The translations under genes were made by a program, and so were the position numbers. From Aquificota bacterium (GTDB lineage: Bacteria; Aquificota; Aquificia; Aquificales; Aquificaceae), in NCBI GenBank assembly GCA_024280065.1, contig JAJRQX010000216.1:1-11890 (forward strand): 11,890 bases of DNA. Direction: 5' to 3'. The notes under the pieces were generated by a model, which saw nothing but the letters and a program-made list of their open reading frames with translations, was not told the DNA's origin and ran no database searches. Below, in pieces: positions 1 to 9,913 of the stretch; position 1 is the stretch's first letter, and each line of letters begins with the position of its first letter.

Positions 1-573
1 CAGGAAGTGAGCAGGTGGAAAGAAGAGAACAGGGAAGCCTTCCTCAGACTCCTCAACGACATAAGCATCTATGCCACCATGAGGAAGAGGTGGTATCTGA
101 TAAACTTCCTTGAGGGTATAAATCTGAAGATAGTGGGAGACTTTCAGGGGGAGCTTAAGGAGGACCACGAAAATATAAAGGTGGAGAACTACGAGGAGCT
201 CCTTAAGATCTACTCAAGGACGTTCCTCACAATCGTCAGCTTCCCTAACACAGTCCCCTCGGGTATAGGCTACACACCCCTTGAGGTCTCCGCTATGGGC
301 AGCGCCCTGATGATAGACTACAGGGGAACCCTCCCCGGCTTCCTGAAGCCGGGTGAGGAGGTGATAACCTACATGCCCCTTGACAGAGCTGACATAGAGG
401 AGAAGGTCCTGTACTATCTTGACAACCTTGAGGAGACGAGGGAGATAGCGGAGAAGGCGAGGCAGGCTGTGAGGGAGAGGTTCACTGTGAAGGAGAGGGG
501 AGAATTCCTATACAACATGATGAAGGACATACTCTCAAAGGCTGTCCAGGAACAGAAAGGCGACAAGGAGTGA
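1..573 (+). CDS. CgeB-like glycosyltransferase, C-terminal part (5' truncated by window)
   Basis: The reading frame is open from the first base and ends at TGA 571-573. A GTG at 7-9 could be read as a start, but the frame continues upstream and the visible part is only the second half of a GT-B fold, so I treat it as 5'-partial. The visible ~190 residues resemble the glycosyltransferase family 1-like domain of CgeB-type proteins: an early Arg-Lys-Arg segment followed by a 'LKIVGDF' strand, then 'YEELLKIYSRT', then the nucleotide-sugar-binding region with 'GYTPLEVSAMGSALMIDY' and 'GFLKPGEEVITY', then a helical tail 'EKVLYYLDNLEETREIAEKA'. In this superfamily that E-x-x-A-x-G segment normally contacts the sugar nucleotide. 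Donor and acceptor cannot be read from the sequence. A role in LPS or other surface glycan synthesis is an inference helped by the nearby hldD. It overlaps the next gene at a TGATG junction, suggesting translational coupling. Confidence 0.7.
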   Translation, partial: QEVSRWKEENREAFLRLLNDISIYATMRKRWYLINFLEGINLKIVGDFQGELKEDHENIKVENYEELLKIYSRTFLTIVSFPNTVPSGIGYTPLEVSAMGSALMIDYRGTLPGFLKPGEEVITYMPLDRADIEEKVLYYLDNLEETREIAEKARQAVRERFTVKERGEFLYNMMKDILSKAVQEQKGDKE

Positions 574-1229
574 TGTTCCCAGGCTTCGGCACCTTAGTGA
601 ATTTCCTGCTGGTTCTGTTGGGTGGATACCTGGGCACAAAGGGTTCGGGGTTTGTAAACCCTAAGATAAGGGAGGGTGTGGTCCACGGTATAGGGCTCTT
701 TACGCTCCTTCTCGGTGTTAAGCTGATGGCAGAGAACCTGCCAGATGACCTCCTTAAGGTCTTCTTCACAGTCCTTGTGGGGACCGCCACTGGCTATCTG
801 ATAGACTTAGAGGGGAGGGTCTCAAGGCTCGCGGGCGAAGACCCAGGCTTCACGAGAGGTTTCATAACAGCCTCCGTCCTCTTCACAGTGGGACCGATGA
901 CGCTTCTCGGCTGCATACTTGAAGGGACGAAAGGGGACAGCTCACTCATCCTCTCAAAGGCAACCATGGACGGTTTTTCCTCGGTGATACTCGCCAGCTC
1001 CCTCGGAAAGGGGGTGATGTTCTCAGCCTTCTTCGTCCTGATCTTCCAGATGGGTATAACCCTCTCCGCTTACTTCTTCGGTGAGTTCATAGATGAGGAT
1101 GCCATGAGAAACAGCTTCTTTATAGGAGGAGGCATAATGGTCCTGATAGCCCTGAAGCTCTGGGGACTCCTTGAGAAGGTAAAGAGCGTAAACTTCCTCA
1201 TACCCCTTATAGCATCACTCTTCATCTAA
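573..1229 (+). CDS. DUF554 family integral membrane protein
   Basis: This is a hydrophobic protein of 218 residues with about six predicted membrane segments (roughly residues 4-22, 35-52, 62-78, 97-118, 135-168, 183-200). It matches the DUF554 (YqgA/YdfK) family: the N-terminal '[18 protein letters not shown]', the central '[14 protein letters not shown]' with GD following, then '[20 protein letters not shown]' are the family hallmarks. The family is widespread and its function is not established; a transport role is often guessed but nothing here proves it. I chose ATG 573, which overlaps the upstream stop as TGATG; GTG at 570 is an equally possible start one codon earlier. AAGGAG at 565-570 is only 2 nt from the ATG. 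The last 15 bp overlap hslV, which runs in the opposite direction, and no terminator is visible between them. Confidence 0.85.
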   Translation: MFPGFGTLVNFLLVLLGGYLGTKGSGFVNPKIREGVVHGIGLFTLLLGVKLMAENLPDDLLKVFFTVLVGTATGYLIDLEGRVSRLAGEDPGFTRGFITASVLFTVGPMTLLGCILEGTKGDSSLILSKATMDGFSSVILASSLGKGVMFSAFFVLIFQMGITLSAYFFGEFIDEDAMRNSFFIGGGIMVLIALKLWGLLEKVKSVNFLIPLIASLFI

Positions 1230-1754
1230 TACCTCTATGACGAACTCCCTGTTCGTGTATATGCATATCTCCCCAGCTATCTCTAGGGACCTCCTTACTA
1301 TCTCATCCGCAGGGAGGTCCGTGTTCCTCAGGAGTGCCAAGGCGGCCGCCCTCGCAAAATCCCCTCCCGAACCTATGCCGAGAACTGGGTCGTCAGGTTC
1401 TATAACGTCACCGTTTCCAGAGATGAGGAGCATCCTCTCCCTGTCAGCGACAAGGAGGAGGGCCTCAAGCCTCCTCAGATACTTATCCATCCTCCACTCC
1501 TTGGCGAGTTCAACGGATGCCCTGAGAAGGTTCCCTCTGAACTCCTCCAGTTTCCTGTCAAACCTCTCAAGGAGAGCGAGGCCGTCCGCGGCGGAACCCG
1601 CAAACCCGGCTATGACCTTCCCTTCATACAACCTCCTTATCTTCCTCGCCCTGTGTTTTATGGCGGAACTTCCCACCGTGACCTGACCGTCCCCTCCCAT
1701 TACCGTCTTTCCGTCCCTCCTTACACAGAGGATCGTTGTCCCGTAGATCCTCAT
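1215..1754 (-). CDS. hslV: ATP-dependent protease subunit HslV (ClpQ)
   Basis: This is the peptidase of the HslUV (ClpYQ) complex, a bacterial proteasome-like double ring in the cytoplasm that degrades proteins unfolded by the HslU ATPase. At 179 residues it is the usual size. It belongs to the N-terminal-nucleophile hydrolases: the short propeptide MRIYG should be removed to expose Thr6 in 'GTTILCVRR'. With Thr6 as residue 1 of the mature chain, the other catalytic positions fall in place: Asp17 ('GGDGQVT', precursor D22), Lys33 ('[10 protein letters not shown]', precursor K38), and the Ser of 'GIGSGGDFA' (precursor S129). '[19 protein letters not shown]' is also diagnostic. hslU is not adjacent in this window. 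ATG 1754 has no Shine-Dalgarno at normal distance (an AGGAG lies about 18 nt upstream), while a TATACT box ends 9 nt before it. Its 3' end overlaps the DUF554 gene. Confidence 0.97.
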   Translation of the reverse strand: MRIYGTTILCVRRDGKTVMGGDGQVTVGSSAIKHRARKIRRLYEGKVIAGFAGSAADGLALLERFDRKLEEFRGNLLRASVELAKEWRMDKYLRRLEALLLVADRERMLLISGNGDVIEPDDPVLGIGSGGDFARAAALALLRNTDLPADEIVRRSLEIAGEICIYTNREFVIEVLDEE

Positions 1755-1762
1755 GGGAGAGA

Positions 1763-1772
1763 TAGTATACTA
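1763..1772. promoter_or_regulatory. Shared divergent -10 region for hslV and hldD
   Basis: The 24-bp spacer between the two start codons contains the 10-bp palindrome TAGTATACTA. It gives a TATACT hexamer on each strand: plus 1766-1771, ending 7 nt before the hldD ATG, and minus 1769-1764, ending 9 nt before the hslV ATG. Both fit sigma70-type -10 boxes placed so that transcription would begin at or next to the start codon. I find no convincing -35 hexamer for either direction, so this is a prediction from position and sequence only. Confidence 0.45.
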
Positions 1773-1778
1773 CTCCTG

Positions 1779-2708
1779 ATGAGGGTCCTGATAACTGGGG
1801 GTGCGGGTTTCATAGGTTCAAACCTCGCCCTCACACTGCAGGAGATGTTTCCGGATGCCAAGATATACGTTCTTGACAACTTCTCCTCGGGACACTTCAA
1901 GAACCTGACAGGATTCAGGGGTGAGGTTATCACGGGAGACATAAGGGACAGGGATCTCTGGGAGTATGTGAGAAGACACTTCACCTTTGACGTCATATTT
2001 CACAAAGCAGCGATAACTGACACGACGGTCCAAGACCAGAGGCTCATGATGGAGACGAACGCGGACAGCTTCAGATTCATACTTGACCTCGCGGTGGAGT
2101 GGGGAGCAAAGGTCATATACGCATCCTCCGCAGGTGTTTACGGCAAGACACCACCACCCATGAGGGAGGAAGAAGGACTCCAGCCCGAGAACATATACGG
2201 CTTTTCAAAACTCATGATGGACAGGATAGCCCAGAGCTACATGGAGAGATACCCCGACATCAGAATAGTAGGCTTAAGATACTTCAACGTCTACGGACCG
2301 AGGGAGCAGTTTAAGGGGAAGAGTGCGAGTATGATTTACCAGCTCACCCTTAAGATGATCCACGGGCAAAAGCCTAGATTATTCAAGTGGGGAGAGCAGA
2401 GGAGGGACTTCGTATACATAAAGGACGCGGTAAAAGCAAACATCCTCGCCTTAGAGAGGGACGTTTCGGGTATATTCAACGTAGGGACAGGAGAGGCGAG
2501 GAGCTTTAACGAGATAGTTGATATACTCAACAGGGAACTTGGGACCTCCTATGAGGTTGAGTACTTTGACTGCCCTTACGACTTCTATCAGGAGTTCACC
2601 CAAGCGGACCTGACCAAGGCGAAGGATGTCCTCGGCTACGAGCCCGAATACTCCCTTGAGGAGGGTGTGAGGGAGTATCTTGACTACATAAGGTCAGTTC
2701 AGGTCTAA
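1779..2708 (+). CDS. hldD: ADP-L-glycero-D-manno-heptose 6-epimerase
   Basis: This 309-residue extended short-chain dehydrogenase/reductase inverts C6 of ADP-D-glycero-D-manno-heptose to give the L,D-heptose used in the inner LPS core. The Rossmann nucleotide motif 'TGGAGFIGSN' is at residues 6-15. HldD traits rather than generic UDP-galactose epimerase traits are seen in 'IFHKAAITDTT' (73-83), 'YASSAGVYG' (114-122), the Y140-xxx-K144 pair, 'RYFNVYGPRE' (168-176) followed by K179 in 'FKGKSAS', then 'RDFVYIKD', 'SGIFNVGTGEARSF' and 'EFTQADLT'. E. coli HldD uses Tyr140 and Lys178 as its two catalytic bases, and both have counterparts here at almost identical numbering. I chose ATG 1779 because the Rossmann strand begins at residue 2; longer upstream frames run into hslV. 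No Shine-Dalgarno is seen. It fits with the upstream glycosyltransferase as surface-glycan metabolism. Another SDR nucleotide-sugar epimerase is the main alternative. Confidence 0.85.
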   Translation: MRVLITGGAGFIGSNLALTLQEMFPDAKIYVLDNFSSGHFKNLTGFRGEVITGDIRDRDLWEYVRRHFTFDVIFHKAAITDTTVQDQRLMMETNADSFRFILDLAVEWGAKVIYASSAGVYGKTPPPMREEEGLQPENIYGFSKLMMDRIAQSYMERYPDIRIVGLRYFNVYGPREQFKGKSASMIYQLTLKMIHGQKPRLFKWGEQRRDFVYIKDAVKANILALERDVSGIFNVGTGEARSFNEIVDILNRELGTSYEVEYFDCPYDFYQEFTQADLTKAKDVLGYEPEYSLEEGVREYLDYIRSVQV

Positions 2709-4417
2709 TACTTCCTCTCCGCGGGCTGAAACTTTGTTATCCTCACGGGTACGTATTCTATCCTGAGCTTTCCACCATCGTGGTAAACAAGGGAGTGCTT
2801 CAGGAAGTTCTCATCGTCCCTTTCAGGATAGTCCTCCCTGGTGTGTCCTCCTCTTGACTCCCTTCTGTGGAGGGCTGCGAAGGCAACCGCCCTCGCCAGC
2901 TCAAGCATGTTTCTCAGCTCAAGGACCTCTATAAGGTTCGTGTTGAATATCTTTGACTTGTCCACAACGGGTATCCTCTCCCACCTCTCAAGGAGTTCGG
3001 AAAGGTCCTCATAGGCTTCCTTTAAAGACCTCTCGTCCCTGAATATGCCTACCTTCTGCCATGTTATCTCACCCATCTGTGTCCTTATCCTGGCTAAGTT
3101 CTCGTTCCCCTCACGCTTCATGAGGTTCTCTATCAGCTCCTTTCCTTTCCTCGCTTCAATCTCGGATATCTCCGGCATCCTCTCCTCCCTGACGAACTCT
3201 CTCACAGCCATGCCTCCGAACTTTCCGAACACTAAAAGCTCTATAAGGGAGTTTCCTCCGAGCCTGTTCGCTCCGTGGACGGAGACGCAGGCACACTCTC
3301 CTATGGCGTAGAGCCCCTTCATGGGGGTCTCTGAGGTCCTGTAGTCGGTGACGTGTATACCTCCCATACAGTAGTGGGCTGTCGGCCTTATGGGAACAAG
3401 GTCCTTTACAGGGTCCACACCTTCAAAGTCTATGGCGAGCTGCCTGACCTGAGGGAGCCTCTCATTGATCCTTTCCTCTCCGAGGTGTCTCAGGTCAAGG
3501 TAAACGTAAGCTCTCGCTCCCTCACCCACCCCCCTTCCTTCCCTTATCTCATACTCTATGGCTCTTGATACCATATCCCTCGGAGCAAGCTCCATCTTCT
3601 CGGGGGCGTATCTCTTCATGAACCTCTCACCCAGCCTGTTTATCAGGTAACCCCCCTCACCCCTGCAGGCCTCCGAGAGGAGTATACCTGTCTTCGCCAA
3701 ACCCGTCGGGTGGAACTGGATGAACTCTATGTCCTTAAGAGGTATACCGTTCCTGAAGGCTACAGCCTGACCGTCACCCGTGTTTCCTATAGCGTTAGTA
3801 CTTCTGAACCAGTAGATCCTGGCGAACCCTCCCGTAGCGAGAACCACAGCCTTTGCCCCGAGGGTGATCACCTCACCGTTCCTTATGTCGTAAACGGATA
3901 CACCCTTTACCCTTTCACCGTCGTGGATAAGATCAAGGAGAAAGAACTCGTTGTAGAAGTCTATGTTGTCCTTAGAGAGGGCCTGCTCAAAGAGTGTGTG
4001 AAGGAGAGCGTGCCCCGTCTTGTCCGCAGCGTAGACGGTCCTCGGGAAGGAAGCTCCCCCGAAGGGCCTCTGGGCTATTCTCCCGTCAGGTAGCCTTGAG
4101 AAGGGAACACCCCACCTGTCAAGTTCGTAGATTATGTCCGGTGCGTTCTCTGTCATGAAGAAGACAGCGTCCTGATCCGCAAGGAAGTCCGAACCCTTTA
4201 TAGTGTCGTAGGCGTGGGCTTCGGGACTGTCATCAGGGACCACGTTCCCGAGGGCCGCGTTCATACCGCCCTGAGCCGCTCCCGTGTGGGACCTGGTGGG
4301 GTAAACTTTGGAAACGAGAGCTACCTTAACTTTAGGATCTCTTGCTATCTCTATAGCGGTCCTCAGACCTGCACCACCGCCTCCAACGACCACAGCGTCG
4401 TAGTACTTTATGTTCAT
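2705..4417 (-). CDS. frdA: Fumarate reductase / succinate dehydrogenase flavoprotein subunit
   Basis: This is the FAD-carrying catalytic subunit that interconverts fumarate and succinate. Its 570 residues are close to the family norm (570-600). The dinucleotide-binding 'GGGGAG' is at 12-17. His44 in 'SHTGAAQGG' sits exactly where E. coli FrdA carries covalent FAD. 'RPFGG' follows at 117-121, 'EFIQFHPTG' near 231-239, the active-site Arg280 in 'APRDMVSRAI', His348 in 'RPTAHYCMGG', and Arg385 in 'HGANRLGGNS'. The helical C-terminal domain ends with the conserved 'ALHRRESRGGHTREDYPERD'. In Aquificales the reductive TCA cycle would need the fumarate reductase direction, which is why I use frdA; sequence alone cannot exclude sdhA. 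No iron-sulfur (frdB) or anchor subunit lies in this window. The ATG at 4417 has no Shine-Dalgarno and lies 16 bp from the divergent gspC. Confidence 0.92.
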   Translation of the reverse strand: MNIKYYDAVVVGGGGAGLRTAIEIARDPKVKVALVSKVYPTRSHTGAAQGGMNAALGNVVPDDSPEAHAYDTIKGSDFLADQDAVFFMTENAPDIIYELDRWGVPFSRLPDGRIAQRPFGGASFPRTVYAADKTGHALLHTLFEQALSKDNIDFYNEFFLLDLIHDGERVKGVSVYDIRNGEVITLGAKAVVLATGGFARIYWFRSTNAIGNTGDGQAVAFRNGIPLKDIEFIQFHPTGLAKTGILLSEACRGEGGYLINRLGERFMKRYAPEKMELAPRDMVSRAIEYEIREGRGVGEGARAYVYLDLRHLGEERINERLPQVRQLAIDFEGVDPVKDLVPIRPTAHYCMGGIHVTDYRTSETPMKGLYAIGECACVSVHGANRLGGNSLIELLVFGKFGGMAVREFVREERMPEISEIEARKGKELIENLMKREGNENLARIRTQMGEITWQKVGIFRDERSLKEAYEDLSELLERWERIPVVDKSKIFNTNLIEVLELRNMLELARAVAFAALHRRESRGGHTREDYPERDDENFLKHSLVYHDGGKLRIEYVPVRITKFQPAERKY

Positions 4418-4419
4418 AA

Positions 4420-4432
4420 CATAATAATATTA
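4420..4432. promoter_or_regulatory. Shared divergent AT-rich -10 region for frdA and gspC
   Basis: Only 16 bp (4418-4433) separate the two ATG codons, and they are almost wholly A/T. The 8-bp palindrome TAATATTA (4425-4432) gives TAATAT on the minus strand ending 9 nt before the frdA start. On the plus strand CATAAT (4420-4425) ends 8 nt before the gspC start. Both would place transcription starts at or within a base or two of the ATG. No Shine-Dalgarno fits in the spacer for either gene. The -35 elements would have to lie within the opposite coding sequence and I do not see clear ones. Confidence 0.4.
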
Positions 4433-4433
4433 A

Positions 4434-7344
<2,911 letters not shown>

Positions 7345-7373
7345 ACCTTCATCACCTTGGCCACCTCCTCAAC

Positions 7374-7961
7374 TCAAGCGGGAGGCTTAAGGTAAATAGG
7401 TTCAAGGGAAAAGGGGTCATCACCCTTCGGGTCAGAGGAGAGCCTCTCCCAAGCTATGAGACCACCGTAGGAGGAGAAGGGGAAAAAGGGGAGGATTATC
7501 CTTGAACTTCCCAAGCTGATGTCCCTGAAGGCTTCAAGGGTTATCCCCGTTCCCTCAAGCTCTTCGCCTTTGTAGATCCTCACTTCGGACGCCTTCTCAG
7601 AGAAGACCCTGTAGAAGACGTTGGTGCTTACCTTCAGGTAAGGTATCTTGGTCCCGTTTACCGGTGTGAACCTTCCAAGGAGGTAGAGGTTTTCGTAGCC
7701 AACTATGGGTCTTCCAAGAAGATAGGCAGTGGTCTTCATAAAAGTCACTCCTATCCTCAGGGAGGTGAGGTAACCTACACCTAAGGAGACCGCAAAGGCA
7801 TCAAACTCCTCAGTCTTTATGGAGAGGTCCTCAAGGACCTTGGGCAGGTTCTCAAGGGTCTTCCTTGAGGAGTCAAGGTAGTGAAGTAAAACCACCCTCC
7901 CGTCCTCCACAACGGAGAGGTTCAGGAAGGAGAAGGAAGTGTCAAGGGAGAGTATCCTCAT
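7374..7961 (-). CDS. tsaB: tRNA t6A-modification protein TsaB (YeaZ family)
   Basis: TsaB is the scaffold partner of the TsaD catalytic subunit in making N6-threonylcarbamoyladenosine at position 37 of ANN-decoding tRNAs. The 195-residue protein is shorter than E. coli TsaB (231). It shows the ASKHA-fold opening '[21 protein letters not shown]' in shortened form, and the family's diagnostic loop. That loop is usually G-P-G-S-F-T-G-L-R-I-G but here is divergent: '[17 protein letters not shown]' (60-76). The C-terminus '[10 protein letters not shown]' matches the usual P-x-Y-L-R/K ending. Its ATG overlaps the gatA stop by 4 nt (ATGA, 7958-7961) and has no Shine-Dalgarno, so translation is probably coupled to gatA. 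Past its TGA stop the same frame continues for ten codons to TAA. Family assignment is firm from the overall pattern, though the loop is degenerate. Confidence 0.88.
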   Translation of the reverse strand: MRILSLDTSFSFLNLSVVEDGRVVLLHYLDSSRKTLENLPKVLEDLSIKTEEFDAFAVSLGVGYLTSLRIGVTFMKTTAYLLGRPIVGYENLYLLGRFTPVNGTKIPYLKVSTNVFYRVFSEKASEVRIYKGEELEGTGITLEAFRDISLGSSRIILPFFPFSSYGGLIAWERLSSDPKGDDPFSLEPIYLKPPA

Positions 7962-9400
7962 AACTGGGGGGTCTTCTCGTAGTGGGGGAAGATCTGTTCC
8001 CAGGCGTAGGATACCCTGAGGATAGTCGTCTCATCCCAGGGCTTACCTATAAGCTGACCTCCTACCGGGAGTCCGTTTACCCAGCCTATGGGCACGGAAA
8101 TCCCGGGAAGGCCTGCCAGGTTCACCGGAACCGTCAGGACGTCCGAGAGGTACATCTCTATCGGGTTATCAAGACGTTCGCCCAGCTTGAAGGGTAAGGT
8201 GGGTGTGGTCGGTCCCGCTATGAGGTCAACCTTTTCAAAGGCATTCATGAAATCCTCGTATATAAGCCTCCTTACCTTCATGGCCTTGAGATAGTAAGCG
8301 TCGTAGTATCCTGCGGACAGGGCGAAAGTGCCGAGCATTATCCTCCTCTTCACCTCAGGACCGAAGCCCTCATCCCTTGTCCTTGAGAACATGTCCACTA
8401 TGTCCGAGAACTCCTTTGCCCTGTATCCGTATCTGACACCATCGTATCTTGCGAGGTTTGAGGAGGCTTCAGAGGGAGCTATTATGTAGTAGGCGGGGAT
8501 AGCGTATCTTACGTAAGGGAGGGAAACCTCAACAAGCTCACAACCTATGTACTCAAGCTTCTTAAGGAACTCATTGAAGGTCTCCTCCACTTCCTTCTGG
8601 AGGCCGAACTCAAGAAACTCTTTGGGAATGCCTATCTTCAGGCCCTTTATTTCCTTCTTTATCTCCTCGGTGTATTTTGGAACAGGAACTTCCCTTGAGG
8701 TTGAGTCCCTCGGGTCGTGTCCGCTTATCACCTCAAGGAGGAGGGCGACGTCCTCAGTCCTTCTCCCGAAGACGCCTATCTGGTCAAGGGATGAGGCGAA
8801 GGCGACTAAACCGTATCTTGAAACCCTACCGTAGGTGGGCTTTATACCTATGACACCGCAGAAGCTCGCGGGCTGTCTTATTGAACCTCCCGTGTCCGAA
8901 CCCAGAGACACAGGGGCGGAGCTTACAGCCACCGTGACCGCGGAACCGCCCGAGGACCCTCCGGGGACCCTTTCAGTGTCCCAGGGGTTCCTGGTCGGGA
9001 AGAACGCTGAGTACTCGGTGGAGGAACCCATCGCAAACTCGTCCATGTTGGTCTTACCGACGAACAGGGCTCCCTCCCTCTTCAGGCGCTCTATGACGGT
9101 AGCGTCGTAGGGAGGAACAAAGTTCTCAAGGATCTTTGAACCGCAGGTTGTCCTCACACCCTTTATCACTATGTTGTCCTTCACAGCCACGGGGACACCA
9201 AAGAGCCTACCCTCAGGCTTTTTACCGTCAAGCTCCCTGGCCCTCTCAAGGGCTTTCTCAAAGAGTGGGGTTATGTAGGCCTTCACCTTACTCTCCGTCT
9301 CCTCAAATCTTCTGAAGAAGGACTCAAGGACCTCGGAGGGTCTGACCTCTCCCTTGGATATCAGGCTGGCTATCTCGGAAGCTCCCTTCCTCCAGAGCAT
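7958..9400 (-). CDS. gatA: Asp-tRNA(Asn)/Glu-tRNA(Gln) amidotransferase subunit A
   Basis: GatA is the glutaminase subunit of GatCAB. It releases ammonia from glutamine, which GatB uses to convert misacylated Glu-tRNA(Gln) and/or Asp-tRNA(Asn) to the correct amide form in the cytoplasm. The 480-residue protein has the complete amidase-signature catalytic triad: Lys74 in 'VPVAVKDNI', the cis-Ser149 in '[11 protein letters not shown]', and nucleophile Ser173 in '[12 protein letters not shown]'. These have the same spacing as K79/S154/S178 of Staphylococcus aureus GatA. '[15 protein letters not shown]' and '[25 protein letters not shown]' are GatA-specific rather than generic amidase. gatB and gatC are not adjacent. 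It is the middle gene of a dksA-gatA-tsaB run, 12 bp after dksA. No Shine-Dalgarno precedes ATG 9400; TAAAAT (minus strand, 9412-9407) ends 6 nt upstream, a possible internal promoter giving a leaderless message. Confidence 0.97.
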   Translation of the reverse strand: MLWRKGASEIASLISKGEVRPSEVLESFFRRFEETESKVKAYITPLFEKALERARELDGKKPEGRLFGVPVAVKDNIVIKGVRTTCGSKILENFVPPYDATVIERLKREGALFVGKTNMDEFAMGSSTEYSAFFPTRNPWDTERVPGGSSGGSAVTVAVSSAPVSLGSDTGGSIRQPASFCGVIGIKPTYGRVSRYGLVAFASSLDQIGVFGRRTEDVALLLEVISGHDPRDSTSREVPVPKYTEEIKKEIKGLKIGIPKEFLEFGLQKEVEETFNEFLKKLEYIGCELVEVSLPYVRYAIPAYYIIAPSEASSNLARYDGVRYGYRAKEFSDIVDMFSRTRDEGFGPEVKRRIMLGTFALSAGYYDAYYLKAMKVRRLIYEDFMNAFEKVDLIAGPTTPTLPFKLGERLDNPIEMYLSDVLTVPVNLAGLPGISVPIGWVNGLPVGGQLIGKPWDETTILRVSYAWEQIFPHYEKTPQL

Positions 9401-9412
9401 AGGGAGATTTTA

Positions 9413-9850
9413 TCACGACTCCCCTATATCCTCCCTCTCTATCTCTATGTCCTCGGTGATCATGGGCTCAAACCCGTAGGAGGGCATGTAGGTTCCCGAC
9501 TCCCTCTCAACCTCTTCCGCACACTTGGCACAGTGTCTCGTCCAGGGTATAGCACACAGCCTCTCGTAGGCTATCTCCTCCCCGCAACTCTCACATATCC
9601 CGTAGGCCCCCGTCTCCATCTTCTTCAGGGCGTAGTCTATCTCCTTAAGGGTGTTCACCTCTATCTGAGACAGGTTATCAAGGAGCTCTTCCGTGTAGGT
9701 CATCTGCCCTATATCTTCCCAGTCTCTCGGCTCCTTTGATTCCTCCTCAAGTCTCTGCTGGGTCTCCTCCTTGGCTAAGTATCTCTCAAGGATCTTGGCC
9801 TTTTCCTCAAGAAGCCTTCTTTTGCACTCCTCAAACTGCTTTTTTTCCAT
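9413..9850 (-). CDS. dksA: DksA/TraR-family RNA polymerase-binding transcription factor
   Basis: DksA-family proteins insert a coiled coil into the RNA polymerase secondary channel and, with ppGpp in many bacteria, tune rRNA and amino-acid promoters. The 145-residue protein has a long N-terminal helical, Lys/Glu-rich coiled coil. Its tip contains 'RDWEDIGQ', giving D43-x-x-D46-x-G48 where E. coli has D71-x-x-D74-x-A76. A four-cysteine zinc finger follows (C86, C89, C107, C110), with the CxxC-17-CxxC spacing of E. coli DksA, in 'YGICESCGEEIAYERLCAIP'. The acidic tail is 'ITEDIEIEREDIGES'. ATG 9850 is fixed by a strong Shine-Dalgarno. It is the promoter-proximal gene of dksA-gatA-tsaB. A run of seven A residues lies at codons 2-4. 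Membership of the family is clear; whether it is a true ppGpp-dependent DksA or a shorter relative is open. Confidence 0.9.
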   Translation of the reverse strand: MEKKQFEECKRRLLEEKAKILERYLAKEETQQRLEEESKEPRDWEDIGQMTYTEELLDNLSQIEVNTLKEIDYALKKMETGAYGICESCGEEIAYERLCAIPWTRHCAKCAEEVERESGTYMPSYGFEPMITEDIEIEREDIGES

Positions 9851-9852
9851 GT

Positions 9853-9862
9853 CCTCCTCCTT
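9853..9862 (-). promoter_or_regulatory. Ribosome binding site of dksA
   Basis: On the minus strand AAGGAGGAGG ends 2 nt before ATG 9850; its AAGGAG part is 6 nt away, a normal distance. It is the only strong, well-placed Shine-Dalgarno in the window and fixes the dksA start, in contrast with the other genes here. Confidence 0.8.
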
Positions 9863-9879
9863 GTCTCAGTTCTGAAAAG

Positions 9880-9885
9880 TATAAT
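9880..9885 (+). promoter_or_regulatory. Predicted -10 box of the PBP1A gene
   Basis: A perfect TATAAT on the plus strand lies 26 nt before the PBP1A ATG. It forms the left half of the 12-bp palindrome TATAATATTATA (9880-9891). No good -35 is seen at 16-18 bp; TTGTCT at 9861-9866 is only 13 bp away. Opposing polymerases could not occupy both -10 boxes at once, so expression of this gene and the dksA operon may be mutually exclusive at any moment. Confidence 0.5.
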
Positions 9886-9913
9886 ATTATAGTTATCCGA
9901 AAAAACCTGTCAT
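9886..9913 (-). promoter_or_regulatory. Sigma70-type promoter of the dksA-gatA-tsaB operon
   Basis: Reading the minus strand, ATGACA (9913-9908; five of six matches to TTGACA) is followed after 16 bp by a perfect TATAAT (9891-9886). The predicted start of transcription is near 9879, giving a leader of about 28 nt that contains the Shine-Dalgarno. The -35 hexamer covers the first two bases of the start codon of the opposite PBP1A gene (ATG 9912-9914), and the -10 is one half of a palindrome shared with that gene's promoter. Confidence 0.7.

Noticed and set aside
7..9. GTG at base 7 as the true start of the first gene
   Set aside because: The frame is open to the window edge and the protein lacks the N-terminal half of a GT-B glycosyltransferase, so the real start is probably upstream.
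1237..1686. Plus-strand open frame of 149 codons opposite hslV
   Set aside because: It is the complement of a fully conserved HslV, Ser/Leu-rich with no recognisable motif; a shadow frame.
1653..1778. A 5' extension of hldD by 42 codons
   Set aside because: The extension lies over hslV, and the Rossmann strand begins immediately after ATG 1779, as in other HldD proteins.
1779..2708. UDP-glucose 4-epimerase (galE) as the identity of this gene
   Set aside because: The motifs FTQADLT, RDFVY, the KGKSAS segment and the Tyr140/Lys179 positions fit HldD better than GalE.
3710..4093. Plus-strand open frame of 127 codons opposite the fumarate reductase gene
   Set aside because: The minus strand encodes conserved flavoprotein motifs throughout; this frame has no domain signal.
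8547..9110. Two plus-strand open frames opposite gatA
   Set aside because: They cover the gatA catalytic region on the other strand, have no similarity I recognise, and lack supporting start signals.
9840..9846. Run of seven T (A on the coding strand) at the start of dksA as a programmed slippage site
   Set aside because: The downstream frame encodes an intact conserved DksA with no need for a shift, and Glu-Lys-Lys codons in an A-rich start are common.
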